Shown here piece after piece: positions 1 through 8,282 of a stretch of DNA of 19,197 bases (position 1 is the stretch's first letter; each line of letters starts with the position of its first letter). Made by a program: the position numbers and the translations under genes. The stretch is from JBLIKP01 sp047635375 (GTDB lineage: Bacteria; Bacteroidota; Bacteroidia; Sphingobacteriales; Sphingobacteriaceae): positions 1 through 19,197 of the forward strand of contig JBLIKP010000045.1 in assembly GCA_047635375.1 (NCBI GenBank), in the 5' to 3' direction. The notes below the pieces were generated by a model. It did not search any database. It worked only from the letters and a program-made list of their open reading frames with translations, and was not told where the DNA came from.

Positions 1-41
1 GTTGAGATTCAAATTACTTTATTAGTAACCCTGTCTCTCAA

Positions 42-72
42 TTGGAATGCAAATATATAATTCGTTTCTTTG
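42..72 (+). promoter_or_regulatory. Possible promoter of era-der
   Basis: A TTG at 42-44 is followed after 20 bases by TTTCTTTG at 65-72. This resembles the Bacteroidota primary sigma-factor pattern TTG-N(17-23)-TAnnTTTG, with one mismatch (T for A at the second base of the -7 element). It sits about 40 bases before the era start and nothing better is visible in positions 1-110. The -33 TTG is a weak criterion in AT-rich DNA, so this is a tentative call. Confidence 0.35.
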
Positions 73-110
73 CACTCCAAATAAAACTACCAAAATAATT
101 TAAATAAAAT

Positions 111-989
111 ATGCACAAGGCCGGTTTCATAAACATCATAGGCAAGCCCAACGCGGGTAAGAGCACTTTAATGAATGCTTTGGTAGGCGAAAAAATGTCG
201 ATCATTACTCCGAAAGCTCAGACCACAAGACACCGAATAATCGGAATTGTGAACCATGACGACTTTCAAATGGTGTTTTCAGACACTCCAGGAATCATAA
301 AACCGAAGTATGGTTTACATGAAAGAATGATGGATTTCGTAAAAAGTTCTATGCATGATGCCGACGTTATGGTTCTTGTGGTAGATCTTAAGGACCCTGA
401 TCCTGAATTAGAAGATATCGCCGACAAATTAGTTAAGAGAAATTGTCCGCTTATTATATTGTTAAACAAAGTTGATGCGGTTCAAACTGCAGTGATTACT
501 GAACAGGTTGATATTTATTCAAAACTGTTCAAGCCAGACGCTTTGTTCCCAATATCGGCATTAATGAAGGCTAACTTAGAGCCGGTAATGATGCAGATAC
601 TAAATTACCTACCCGACTCCCCTCCATTTTTCGACAAAGAAGAGCTTACCGACAAACCGGAGCGATTCTTTATCGCTGAAATAATCAGGGAAAAAATATT
701 CCTTAACTACAAAAAGGAGATTCCATACAGTACTGAAGTAGTTATTGAATCCTTTAAAGAAGAGAAAAACATCCTTCGCATTGCTGCTAATATTTTGGTT
801 GAGCGTAAATCGCAGAAACCTATTGTTATTGGCCGCGGTGGTGAAAAATTAAAACGCGTGGGAACCCATTCACGTGAGGATATCGAAGCCTTTTTAGGAA
901 AAAAAGTCTTTCTAGAGCTTTATGTGAAAGTGGTAGAAGACTGGAGAAATAAAGATTCACATTTAAAAAACTTTGGTTACCGCCAATAG
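111..989 (+). CDS. era: GTPase Era
   Basis: Era is an essential Ras-like GTPase that binds the 3' end of 16S rRNA and helps mature the 30S subunit, acting in the cytoplasm and at the membrane. The 292-residue product has all the expected parts. The P-loop GKPNAGKST is at residues 11-19, the switch I TTR at about 38-40, DTPG at 58-61, and NKVD at 119-122. A C-terminal type II KH domain carries the GRGG loop at 241-244. The length is normal for the family (about 300). The ATG start follows an AT-rich leader without a clear Shine-Dalgarno, as is usual in Bacteroidota. Der follows after 22 bases, so the two are almost certainly co-transcribed; era-der adjacency is common in this phylum. Nothing is missing or truncated. 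Confidence 0.98.
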   Translation: MHKAGFINIIGKPNAGKSTLMNALVGEKMSIITPKAQTTRHRIIGIVNHDDFQMVFSDTPGIIKPKYGLHERMMDFVKSSMHDADVMVLVVDLKDPDPELEDIADKLVKRNCPLIILLNKVDAVQTAVITEQVDIYSKLFKPDALFPISALMKANLEPVMMQILNYLPDSPPFFDKEELTDKPERFFIAEIIREKIFLNYKKEIPYSTEVVIESFKEEKNILRIAANILVERKSQKPIVIGRGGEKLKRVGTHSREDIEAFLGKKVFLELYVKVVEDWRNKDSHLKNFGYRQ

Positions 990-1011
990 GCATTACCATA
1001 AATAAATAAAA

Positions 1012-2316
1012 ATGAGCAACGTAGTCGCCATTGTTGGACGCCCAAATGTTGGGAAGTCCACCCTTTTTAACCGTATGGTTACCGCAAGACAAGCCATTGT
1101 AGATAACGTGAGTGGAGTAACTCGCGACCGTCACTATGGTATTTGCGAATGGAACGGAAAAAATTACAACGTCATCGATACTGGAGGTTATGTAAATAAC
1201 AGTGATGACATTTTTGAAGCGGCAATTAATGAACAAGTTTTAATTGCTATTGAAGAAGCAACTGCCATTATTTTCATGGTTGATGTGACTACTGGGATTA
1301 CAGATCTTGACCATGACCTGGCAAGAATGCTGAGAAAATCTAAAAAGCCGGTTCTTTTTATCGCCAATAAGGTTGATAATGAGCAGCGTTTATTGGATGT
1401 CCACAATTTTTACGGCTTAGGCTTAGGTGAGCCGATGGCTGTTGCTAGTATTAGCGGTAGCGGAACAGGTGATCTTCTTGACGAAATCGACAAGCACCTT
1501 ACTGACGAAGAGCTCAATCCCGATGATGGAATTCCACACATTAGTATTGTTGGTCGTCCGAACGTAGGTAAAAGCTCCTTGGTGAACGCCTTAATGGGCC
1601 AACCAAGAAACATTGTAACCCCAATCGCTGGGACAACCCGTGATAGTATTCATACTCATTACAACAAATTCGGTCTGAATTTCAAACTGGTAGATACTGC
1701 AGGTTTGAGAAAGAAAGGAAAAGTTGAGGAGAATATTGAATTCTACAGTGTTATTCGTGCTATTCGTGCTTTGGACAATTCTGACATTTGTGTGATCGTA
1801 CTTGATGCGCAGAATGGCGTTGAATCCCAAGACTTAAACATCCTTCACCTTGCAGAGCGAAAGCAAAAAGGTGTGGTTGTGGTAGTAAACAAATGGGATT
1901 TAATTGAGAAGGAAACAAATTCGGCGAAGGAGTTTGAGGAGAAAATCCGCAGAAAAACAGCTCCATTTGTCGACTTCCCAATCGTATTCACAAGTGCTAT
2001 TAATAAGCAGCGTGTACTTAAGGTAATGGAAACCGCTAATGAAGTTTATCATGCAAGAAGGACGAAAGTCCCAACTTCCAAGTTAAACGACATCATGCTT
2101 AAGGAAATCGAAAATTATCAGCCGCCAGCCACAAAAGGTAAATTCATTAAGATTAAATATATCACCCAACTTCCTGGATACACCCCGAAATTCGCGCTTT
2201 TCTGCAATCTTCCTCAATACATAAAAGAGCCTTATAAGCGCTTTATTGAGAATAAAATTAGAGAACATTTTGGATTTCATGGAGTTCCATTAAGAGTTTT
2301 CTTTAGAAAGAAATAA
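1012..2316 (+). CDS. der: GTPase Der (EngA), double-GTPase ribosome assembly factor
   Basis: Der is an essential cytoplasmic factor with two consecutive GTPase domains and acts in 50S subunit assembly. Domain 1 has GRPNVGKST at residues 9-17, DTGG at 56-59 and NKVD at 119-122. Domain 2 has GRPNVGKSS at 181-189, DTAG at 228-231 and NKWD at 293-296. The last 85 or so residues form the KH-like domain that packs between the G domains and contacts rRNA. The 434-residue length is typical. The ATG lies 22 bases after the era stop. No hairpin terminator is visible after the stop; an independent promoter for the next gene begins only about 20 bases later. Confidence 0.98.
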   Translation: MSNVVAIVGRPNVGKSTLFNRMVTARQAIVDNVSGVTRDRHYGICEWNGKNYNVIDTGGYVNNSDDIFEAAINEQVLIAIEEATAIIFMVDVTTGITDLDHDLARMLRKSKKPVLFIANKVDNEQRLLDVHNFYGLGLGEPMAVASISGSGTGDLLDEIDKHLTDEELNPDDGIPHISIVGRPNVGKSSLVNALMGQPRNIVTPIAGTTRDSIHTHYNKFGLNFKLVDTAGLRKKGKVEENIEFYSVIRAIRALDNSDICVIVLDAQNGVESQDLNILHLAERKQKGVVVVVNKWDLIEKETNSAKEFEEKIRRKTAPFVDFPIVFTSAINKQRVLKVMETANEVYHARRTKVPTSKLNDIMLKEIENYQPPATKGKFIKIKYITQLPGYTPKFALFCNLPQYIKEPYKRFIENKIREHFGFHGVPLRVFFRKK

Positions 2317-2338
2317 AATAAAAAAGCAGGCTAAACCA

Positions 2339-2368
2339 TTGTAAATTCGGATATTACACCTACCTTCG
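2339..2368 (+). promoter_or_regulatory. Bacteroidota-type promoter for the small lipoprotein gene
   Basis: TTG at 2339-2341 and TACCTTCG at 2361-2368 are separated by 19 bases, matching TTG-N(17-23)-TAnnTTTG with a single deviation (C for T in the last four bases). A transcript starting 5-7 bases downstream would have a leader of about 25 bases before the ATG at 2399. It would exclude an upstream in-frame TTG at 2378 as a comfortable start site. Confidence 0.6.
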
Positions 2369-2398
2369 CCCCTCTAATTGACTAAAACTGTGATCAAC

Positions 2399-2641
2399 AT
2401 GAACAAATTAAAATTATCTATCGTAGCGTTTTTCGCTATCGCAACAATGGCTGCCTGTGGCAACGCTACTCAAGAAGCTAACAAAGTAATGGAAGATGCT
2501 AAAATTGATTCTATCGCCGATGCAACTGCTGATTCTTTAATCAACGCTGCTGAAGAAGCTGTAAACGACGCTGAAGCTGTTGCAGATTCAATTTCTACTG
2601 AAGTTGAAGAAGTAGTTGAAGGTGCAGTTGAGGCAATGTAA
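2399..2641 (+). CDS. Small acidic alanine-rich lipoprotein, function unknown
   Basis: This is an 80-residue predicted lipoprotein. Residues 1-19 form a signal peptide with two lysines then a hydrophobic stretch, ending in a lipobox-like M-A-A before Cys20. The mature 61-residue chain is extreme in composition: 14 Ala, 16 Asp/Glu, only two Lys and no aromatic residue. It looks like one long amphipathic or coiled helix anchored to the membrane by lipid. I chose the ATG at 2399 over an in-frame TTG at 2378 because the ATG begins a textbook signal peptide and fits the promoter at 2339-2368. The gene is monocistronic, with its own promoter and a strong terminator 20 bases after the stop. It preferentially uses GCT and GAA/GAT codons, which would fit strong expression (inference). 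The architecture recalls Lpp-like or helical spacer lipoproteins, but I recognise no family and assign no function. Confidence 0.8.
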   Translation: MNKLKLSIVAFFAIATMAACGNATQEANKVMEDAKIDSIADATADSLINAAEEAVNDAEAVADSISTEVEEVVEGAVEAM

Positions 2642-2660
2642 TCTCAACCATCAATAAATT

Positions 2661-2692
2661 AAAAATCCCGCAAGGCAACTTGCGGGATTTTT
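2661..2692. terminator. Bidirectional rho-independent terminator
   Basis: A perfect 14-bp inverted repeat (arms 2661-2674 and 2679-2692) encloses a GCAA loop, a GNRA-type tetraloop when read on the + strand. The core is GC-rich (CCCGCAAG) and T tracts flank it on both strands. It lies between the lipoprotein gene ending at 2641 (+) and the protease gene whose stop codon begins at 2693 (-), so it can end both convergent transcripts. Confidence 0.92.
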
Positions 2693-4333
2693 TTATTTAT
2701 ACACTCCAGTTAACTGGGGCTTTTCTAACTCTTTTAACGCAGCTTTTATAACTACATCTTTCTGATTCATTATTGGAAAGTATCCCTGCTCGCGATAGAG
2801 CCTTCTACCGATTAACGCGGTAAGTTGAGTGGTTAACACTTTTTTAGACCGCTCATATCCCTTTGCGTTAAATGGAACTTTCTTTTCGGCGAAAGCCAAG
2901 AAAACCTTCATCTCTGCCTCACCAAAAGTATAACTCTTTACATACTCTTCCGCGGAAGCGTACTTTTTAAACTTTGCGCGATTTTTATCTACGTAATCGT
3001 AGGCAAATTCATTCACCGCTCCAGCTGAAAACAATTTCCCGAAGTAAACCGAATAGTTGAAAGTATCTACCGGGACAAACACATCAGGAACTATCCCGCC
3101 GCCGCCGTACACAATTTTACCACCTGGGGTGACAAACTTTACTGTATCAAGGATTTGAATGCTATCAACCTCCTTAAACTCCCCTTTTTCGTAGCGCTTA
3201 TTTAGCTCGTTGTAATAATCTTCATTCCCATTGTCGTAAGATTTCTGAATGCTTCGCCCGGTTGGAGTGTAATACCTGGCTACGGTAAGCCTCAACGCAG
3301 ATCCATCATTAAAAACAACCTGCTCTTGCACCAATCCCTTACCAAATGAACGTCGGCCTATTATGGTCCCACGATCCCAATCTTGAATTGCACCCGCCAC
3401 AATTTCACTTGCCGATGCCGATCCTTCATCCACCAACACTACAAGCTTGTCTTTTAGGAAAGATCCTCGCTCTGTTGCGTTGTATTTTTTTGTAGGCTGA
3501 TTTCTTCCTTCAGTGTAAACAATTAACTGATTTTCAACCAAAAACTCATCCACTATGGCTGTAGCTGCGCTAAGATAGCCGCCACCGTTTCCGCGAAGAT
3601 CAAGAATTAGGTTGGTCATTCCCTTGTCTTTAAGGTCAAACATACCTTCCATCATTTCTTGATAGGTTGTCGCCGAAAAACGATTTAGCTTGATATAGCC
3701 CGTGGTTTCGTTAATCATGTACGCGATATCCATGCTGTTAATCGGAATTTTATCTCGCGTAATAGTAAATTCTTTAAGGTCTTTGGAACCGTTTCGGAAA
3801 ATCCCCACGGCTACTTTTGAGCCTTTCGGTCCTTTAAGCTTCTTAATTACCTTATTGTTTGTTATCTCAATCCCCGCGACATTTTCACTGTCGATCTCTA
3901 TTATTTTATCTCCGGCCATTATTCCAACGGCCTCTGATGGCCCTCCACCAATTGCCGAAACAACCAAAAGGGTATCGTTAAGGATATAAAATTCAATACC
4001 TACTCCCTCAAAATTTCCTTGTAAATCTTCAGTCGCCGATTTTAAATCACTCTTTGGAATATAAGTACTGTGTGGGTCAAGGCTCTTCAATAGCCCTGCA
4101 ATCCCTTGGTCCTCGATATCGTCCATCCCTACTGAATCGACATAGTTTTTTTCAATAATGCTCAACACCTTCTTTATCTTTCCATATTTAGAAAAGCTAA
4201 AATTCATTACTGATGTCTGATCAATTGGTGTTATTACGCGCCCAGATTTCATCTTTGCACCTAACAACATCCCTATTACCAATACACCCGCAAAAATCAG
4301 GGGCAGTAAAATTTTCCACTTCTTATTATCCAT
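2693..4333 (-). CDS. S41 family C-terminal processing protease (Ctp/Prc type)
   Basis: This is an envelope serine protease of the carboxy-terminal processing family, which trims or degrades periplasmic and lipoprotein substrates through a PDZ-gated Ser-Lys active site. The 546-residue protein starts with a single membrane anchor or uncleaved signal (residues 8-27). A PDZ domain follows at about 100-185 (GVGIEF at 110-115, GDKIIEI at 141-147). The S41 catalytic core has RGNGGG at 247-252 and SASASE at 305-310. By motif spacing the nucleophile is Ser307, with Lys332 (GKG) and Gln336; the 25-residue Ser-Lys gap and 4-residue Lys-Gln gap match CtpB-type enzymes. A C-terminal extension of about 150 residues follows. 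It lies 56 bases downstream of the flavoprotein gene on the same strand and may share its transcript. No clear promoter of its own is visible, though a palindromic ATTAGCTAAT sits just before the ATG. Confidence 0.95.
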   Translation of the reverse strand: MDNKKWKILLPLIFAGVLVIGMLLGAKMKSGRVITPIDQTSVMNFSFSKYGKIKKVLSIIEKNYVDSVGMDDIEDQGIAGLLKSLDPHSTYIPKSDLKSATEDLQGNFEGVGIEFYILNDTLLVVSAIGGGPSEAVGIMAGDKIIEIDSENVAGIEITNNKVIKKLKGPKGSKVAVGIFRNGSKDLKEFTITRDKIPINSMDIAYMINETTGYIKLNRFSATTYQEMMEGMFDLKDKGMTNLILDLRGNGGGYLSAATAIVDEFLVENQLIVYTEGRNQPTKKYNATERGSFLKDKLVVLVDEGSASASEIVAGAIQDWDRGTIIGRRSFGKGLVQEQVVFNDGSALRLTVARYYTPTGRSIQKSYDNGNEDYYNELNKRYEKGEFKEVDSIQILDTVKFVTPGGKIVYGGGGIVPDVFVPVDTFNYSVYFGKLFSAGAVNEFAYDYVDKNRAKFKKYASAEEYVKSYTFGEAEMKVFLAFAEKKVPFNAKGYERSKKVLTTQLTALIGRRLYREQGYFPIMNQKDVVIKAALKELEKPQLTGVYK

Positions 4334-4389
4334 ATTAGCTAATGCCTTTTATCAGTTGAAATAACGAGATTCATATCAATTACGTTTTG

Positions 4390-5685
4390 CTAAAACAACT
4401 TTGTTACTGTATTTTTTGCATCAATAATCATATTGTGCAGATGCCCGTAGGAGAACAATGCGTTTCTCCCACTTTGCTTAAGGTTTTTAAATCTACTCAA
4501 ATAATCAACCAGCGCATTTACCTTTTCCTCAGCACCTAATTGTAAAACAGGATAAGCGTTGGGGAGAGTAAACTGTTTGGTTTCGATCACATTTTCTCGA
4601 GCAAATAAACCTCTTTCTATTAATATGTCAATAGTCTCTTTTTCATAATTTTTAGTCGGTTCAAAATGAGGGACTTCCACCACGAGACTTGTCTTTCCCT
4701 CGGGAGCCATAAACCTACTACGATTTCTTGGTTCTACCACGCGAGTAAAAGGAATATCAGGATCGGGGAAATAAATACTCGCAGCAGGGGTCACTGATTC
4801 TTTATCCAACAAAATCACCACCAACGTCAGGCTCCGAAACGAAATCTCCTTAGCCAAGTCAATTATTTCCTGTGGCGGCTGTGGATTTAATAGTCTAATT
4901 ACCAAATTTAAGGGCAGGGTGTTTAAATATTGCTCCGACTCAAACTCACCCTTGCTCGAAACTATTTTAGTGATATTCTTACCGTCGTGGCGGATTTCAG
5001 TCACTTCGCTATCTGTACTTACTGATGCCTTATCGAATGTGTTTTCAAAAGCGTCTTTTATCATTCCTATCCCGAATGTTGGATAGAAAAAACTTCCGTC
5101 GAGGTGGCGCGTTCGTGACTTGTCTTTTCCTAAAAAATCGAAAATCAAGGATTTAAAATCAAGGCCTTTTAATCGGCTGCCGGCAACAATGGGGTCCAGC
5201 TTTTCACAGGGCAAGCCCCATAATTTTTGGGAGTAGCTAAGTAATAGGTTTTGCGCAATCACATCCCCATAGGCGTTTATGGCTTTCGCCGAGAAGTCTC
5301 CACCTTTCACAGGAATTGCTTTGCGGAAAAGAAAACTACCCAGAGATTTAAGAATATTAGGCACCGACATATTCTTCAGTAAATTCCCTGGAGAAAGGGG
5401 GAAATCGAGGAAATTATCGCCAATACTTATATAACTTGGGACTTCAATTTCTTTTAAATCTTCCCCTAAAAGACTTTTTAACAACTGAGTTACTTCCGGT
5501 ATTTTATCATGAACCCTATGCGCTCCCGTGTCGAACCGAAATTCGCCTATGGTAAAGGTTCGCGCGTTACCGCCTAGATCTTTATTTCTTTCGACTAAGG
5601 AAAAATCCAATCCGTTTTTTTGAGCGAAATATGCGGCCGTAACACCGGCTGGTCCGCCGCCTAATATGGTTAGCTGCTTAATCAT
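4390..5685 (-). CDS. FAD-dependent amine-oxidase/protoporphyrinogen-oxidase-like flavoprotein
   Basis: The 431-residue protein begins with a Rossmann dinucleotide fold: G9-x-G11-x-x-G14, Glu32 ending the second strand, then DLGGNAR, the pattern of FAD enzymes in the amine oxidase / UDP-galactopyranose mutase / phytoene desaturase superfamily. The FDTGAHR segment near residues 54-60, the LWGLP...GSRLKGL segment near 155-175 and YPTFGIGMI near 200 recall the protoporphyrinogen-oxidase-like family of unassigned members. Substrate cannot be read from sequence. Its start codon overlaps the stop of the upstream membrane-protein gene (ATGATTAA, 8-base overlap), so the two are translationally coupled. 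That context argues for a role in modifying a sugar or lipid-linked glycan rather than in haem synthesis (inference). Full length, with no lesions seen. Confidence 0.85.
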   Translation of the reverse strand: MIKQLTILGGGPAGVTAAYFAQKNGLDFSLVERNKDLGGNARTFTIGEFRFDTGAHRVHDKIPEVTQLLKSLLGEDLKEIEVPSYISIGDNFLDFPLSPGNLLKNMSVPNILKSLGSFLFRKAIPVKGGDFSAKAINAYGDVIAQNLLLSYSQKLWGLPCEKLDPIVAGSRLKGLDFKSLIFDFLGKDKSRTRHLDGSFFYPTFGIGMIKDAFENTFDKASVSTDSEVTEIRHDGKNITKIVSSKGEFESEQYLNTLPLNLVIRLLNPQPPQEIIDLAKEISFRSLTLVVILLDKESVTPAASIYFPDPDIPFTRVVEPRNRSRFMAPEGKTSLVVEVPHFEPTKNYEKETIDILIERGLFARENVIETKQFTLPNAYPVLQLGAEEKVNALVDYLSRFKNLKQSGRNALFSYGHLHNMIIDAKNTVTKLF

Positions 5686-7081
5686 TGAATATCCTCACTT
5701 CCATTTTTGGCCACATCCTATTTACGTAGGGATTATGATAAAACACTTTCTTATCGTTTTCTATTATGGGAAACTCACGGTCAAAAATTCCTACGGCAAA
5801 AACTTTCTCTCCTGCCAAAATAAGGCTATCCATTAAAATTGTTCCTTCCTCAATATTTACAAAAGTAGCGGGCAAATCATAAGCCTGCAAGTATTCGTTA
5901 ACCAGGTTTGTACTCGCCACAAAGGCACCAGGCTTGATTTTTTCTTTTAAAAATTCAGCACTTTCGGCTACAGCCGAAGGGGTTTTATGGGCAATTACAA
6001 GGCTTAAACTAACGCTGATATAAGCGACAAAGAAAACTCCCAAAATCACCTGCCCCACTTTTCCGCTTTCCCAGACCCGCTGAAAACCGCGACTTAAGTA
6101 AATTATTATTAATGGGATTAACGGAAGCACATGACGTGGCTTATACACCACGTTTTGGTAGAAAAATATCCAAATCAAATAAATAAATCCTGACCAAAGC
6201 AGCATACGCTCAGCAAAAGACAGTTTAAATCGTTGTTGGAAAACTCCTAAAACAAGACCACCCAAAACCCCAAATCCCACAATAACCGTAAGCCAGCTTC
6301 TGGGCCACCAATAGGCACCAAATCCATCGGCCCAAAGACTCTCTAATGTTTCGGTAAAGCGAATGAAATATTTTTCACCCTCAGAAATTGCTCCGCCCCA
6401 CTGATTGAAATGACCGTCGGTATGGGTTACTGCGGCTTTTACTAATTCTTCAAATCCCGTAATCCAAACCATCGGTGCAAGCCAAACTAGACTGCTAAAA
6501 ATTAAAACAATCCACATTTTTAATTTATCACCAGACCAAAAAAGGGTGTAAACGGTGGGTAGAAATACCATAGGGAGGTACGAAAGGCGCGTTCCTGCTA
6601 AAAGTCCTACCAAAAGTAGCAGCAGGAATTTTGCCTCTTTCCATTTATTTATCTGGATAAGCAAACCAAAAACCCCAAAAACCATAGCAGTCCCCAGTAA
6701 ATCTGGCATGTAACGGTTTGCCATTAACCACATTAAAGGATTAAAAAAGGTTAGCAGCAAAAGCCACAATGTGGAGTTTTGATTCTTCACAAAAAACTTG
6801 ATACCCCAGATGATGATAAAAGTGGATAGTGCGCCAATGATCGAAAAACTCAAGGCAAAACTTGAAAGCAAAGCGTATATAGGCTTGACCAAGGCAATAA
6901 ACACAGGATAACCCGGGAAATGGGGCTGTAGTTTTACTAAATCAAACCGTATGGCACCCAAGGCAAAACGAAGTGAATCTGGATCTTCTAAATAGTAAAT
7001 GGTGCTCGCCAGACGCGAGGCTATAATCGCCACAAAAACGACGACAGGAACCAACCATTTATTTTCTAAAAGCTTTTTCAT
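5678..7081 (-). CDS. Polytopic membrane protein, GT-C-type glycosyltransferase-like
   Basis: From the ATG at 7081 the product is 467 residues, with about nine to eleven predicted membrane helices in the first 360 and a soluble C-terminal tail of about 100. Between helices 1 and 2 there is an acidic EDPD at 32-35, then QPHFPGYP at 52-59. A KPRHVLPLIP segment lies at 314-323. An acidic pair in the first external loop plus a (H/P)-PGYP-like motif is characteristic of GT-C enzymes (PMT/GT39, DUF2723-like) that use polyprenyl-phosphate sugars. Donor and acceptor are unknown. An in-frame TTG at 7105 would extend it by eight residues, but that codon lies inside the loop of the terminator hairpin at 7092-7121, so I prefer 7081. 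The flavoprotein gene overlaps its 3' end by 8 bases. Confidence 0.8.
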   Translation of the reverse strand: MKKLLENKWLVPVVVFVAIIASRLASTIYYLEDPDSLRFALGAIRFDLVKLQPHFPGYPVFIALVKPIYALLSSFALSFSIIGALSTFIIIWGIKFFVKNQNSTLWLLLLTFFNPLMWLMANRYMPDLLGTAMVFGVFGLLIQINKWKEAKFLLLLLVGLLAGTRLSYLPMVFLPTVYTLFWSGDKLKMWIVLIFSSLVWLAPMVWITGFEELVKAAVTHTDGHFNQWGGAISEGEKYFIRFTETLESLWADGFGAYWWPRSWLTVIVGFGVLGGLVLGVFQQRFKLSFAERMLLWSGFIYLIWIFFYQNVVYKPRHVLPLIPLIIIYLSRGFQRVWESGKVGQVILGVFFVAYISVSLSLVIAHKTPSAVAESAEFLKEKIKPGAFVASTNLVNEYLQAYDLPATFVNIEEGTILMDSLILAGEKVFAVGIFDREFPIIENDKKVFYHNPYVNRMWPKMEVRIFND

Positions 7082-7091
7082 AGAAACAGAA

Positions 7092-7121
7092 AAGCCTCCG
7101 ACCAAAATTGACCGGAGGCTT
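7092..7121 (-). terminator. Terminator hairpin of the iron-uptake operon
   Basis: Read on the minus strand, a 9-bp stem AAGCCTCCG/CGGAGGCTT with a 12-base loop is followed by TTTT and a further T-rich stretch. It begins 15 bases after the stop of the DUF4856 gene (stop at 7137) and ends 10 bases before the ATG of the next minus-strand gene at 7081. It therefore sits directly in that gene's leader and could act as a partial terminator between the two units. Confidence 0.75.
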
Positions 7122-7136
7122 AAAAGTATAAGTTTA

Positions 7137-8258
7137 TTACCATTCAGCCACCTGTTGGTCGGTGAATTGATAAATCGATTTTAATTGTTGGTTAATCTGA
7201 TCTAAATTTTGAACGGTCACCTCGCTCGGATTATTTCCTATTCTGATCATTAGCACATCGTATTCGTCATTTGAAATTACCCCGTCAGGGTTTTGTCCTA
7301 ACATGCTGGCGTAAGCTTTAAGCTCAGACCAGTGTTTAGCGATATCCTCGCCACCAGTTTTTAAATCGGCTTTAACTTCCAATGCATAATGCACGGTGGT
7401 TGCAGCGATTAAGGCTTCCCAATTGAATAAAATGCTTGAACGGGAATTATCGCGTGTGGTAAAATCGTTGTTGCTTATTGCCGCACGGCCTTCAAGAAAT
7501 GCTCCCATAAGCACATCAGTAAAGTTTGTTTGAGACTCCGCAGCCATGCTAGCGGAGCCAATATCACGTTTTGCAGCAGTTACTGAATAATAGAAATTCT
7601 TTTCACTTTGAGGGTCTATTTCATTATCCCCATTTGCATCTGATTCACCGGGGGTAATACGAGTTTCATCGTTCATGTTTAGATAATCACGAGAAGCTCC
7701 AAAATACCCAAATGCCTCATCCCAGTGATGCTCCATTTCTGTACCTTGACCTACAACAGGGTCGGTGTTTTTATCGGAAAGTATGTCATTCAGATAAACA
7801 ACTGTGGCTTGGTTATAGAAAACCCCACCCATCAAGTACTTCTCGATTAGTTGTTTCAAATCACGCTTATCTGGAGTAACGAAGCCTCCAGTATTCTGAC
7901 TCAATGTATCTAATTCTTGGAACCAGTTACGCACCATAGAATCAACGCCTGCCGTTACTTTTCCGCTTAAATTTTTTCCGGATGCAATTTCTGGATATGC
8001 GTTAATGGTATTTTCATAAATCCCCAACAATTCCAATTCCGTCACATGCTTTGTTTCGGCTTCAGCAATTTTGGAAACTAAATCTTGTAATAAAAGAATT
8101 CTTACCGTTTGACCCGGGTATGCCACATTTGAGAAACTGTAATTTGTAGGCACAGTGTACTCGTTAGTTGGTGAGTCAACGATTTTTGTATTGTCACATC
8201 CCGCTGAAATTAATACGGTGAGCGCTCCTAATAGAATAGCGATTTTTATGCTTTTCAT
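7137..8258 (-). CDS. DUF4856 (imelysin-like) lipoprotein
   Basis: This is a 373-residue predicted lipoprotein. The signal peptide ends in the lipobox I-S-A-G before Cys21. The body matches my memory of the DUF4856 family, an imelysin-like helical group found in Bacteroidota, often beside TonB-dependent receptors. The diagnostic stretch is HHWDEAFGYFG at residues 177-187, whose His/Glu residues are candidates for metal binding as in imelysins. Two acidic loops resemble EF-hand calcium sites: D207-x-N-x-D211 ending at D215, and a degenerate one around 321-332 (NPDGVISNDE). It is the last gene of the operon, 24 bases after the FecA-like receptor and just before the terminator. Imelysins are linked to iron uptake, so a periplasmic or surface iron-handling role is likely by context. 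The biochemical activity is not established. Confidence 0.82.
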   Translation of the reverse strand: MKSIKIAILLGALTVLISAGCDNTKIVDSPTNEYTVPTNYSFSNVAYPGQTVRILLLQDLVSKIAEAETKHVTELELLGIYENTINAYPEIASGKNLSGKVTAGVDSMVRNWFQELDTLSQNTGGFVTPDKRDLKQLIEKYLMGGVFYNQATVVYLNDILSDKNTDPVVGQGTEMEHHWDEAFGYFGASRDYLNMNDETRITPGESDANGDNEIDPQSEKNFYYSVTAAKRDIGSASMAAESQTNFTDVLMGAFLEGRAAISNNDFTTRDNSRSSILFNWEALIAATTVHYALEVKADLKTGGEDIAKHWSELKAYASMLGQNPDGVISNDEYDVLMIRIGNNPSEVTVQNLDQINQQLKSIYQFTDQQVAEW

Positions 8259-8282
8259 AATCGTATATTTATTATTGACTGA

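Noticed and set aside
826..1236. Minus-strand frame of 136 codons across the era-der junction
   Set aside because: It is antisense to two clearly functional essential genes, and its translation has no recognisable motif.
2378..2398. TTG start extending the small lipoprotein by seven residues
   Set aside because: The extension precedes a perfect signal peptide start and would lie at or within a few bases of the predicted transcript start; ATG 2399 fits better.
3702..3989. Plus-strand open frame of 95 codons inside the protease gene
   Set aside because: It is antisense to the PDZ domain coding region; the hydrophobic translation is a mirror of the real gene and there is no promoter or leader.
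7082..7105. TTG start for the GT-C-like protein
   Set aside because: The codon falls inside the loop of a terminator hairpin and the extra eight residues add nothing; ATG 7081 begins a typical lysine-rich N-terminus.
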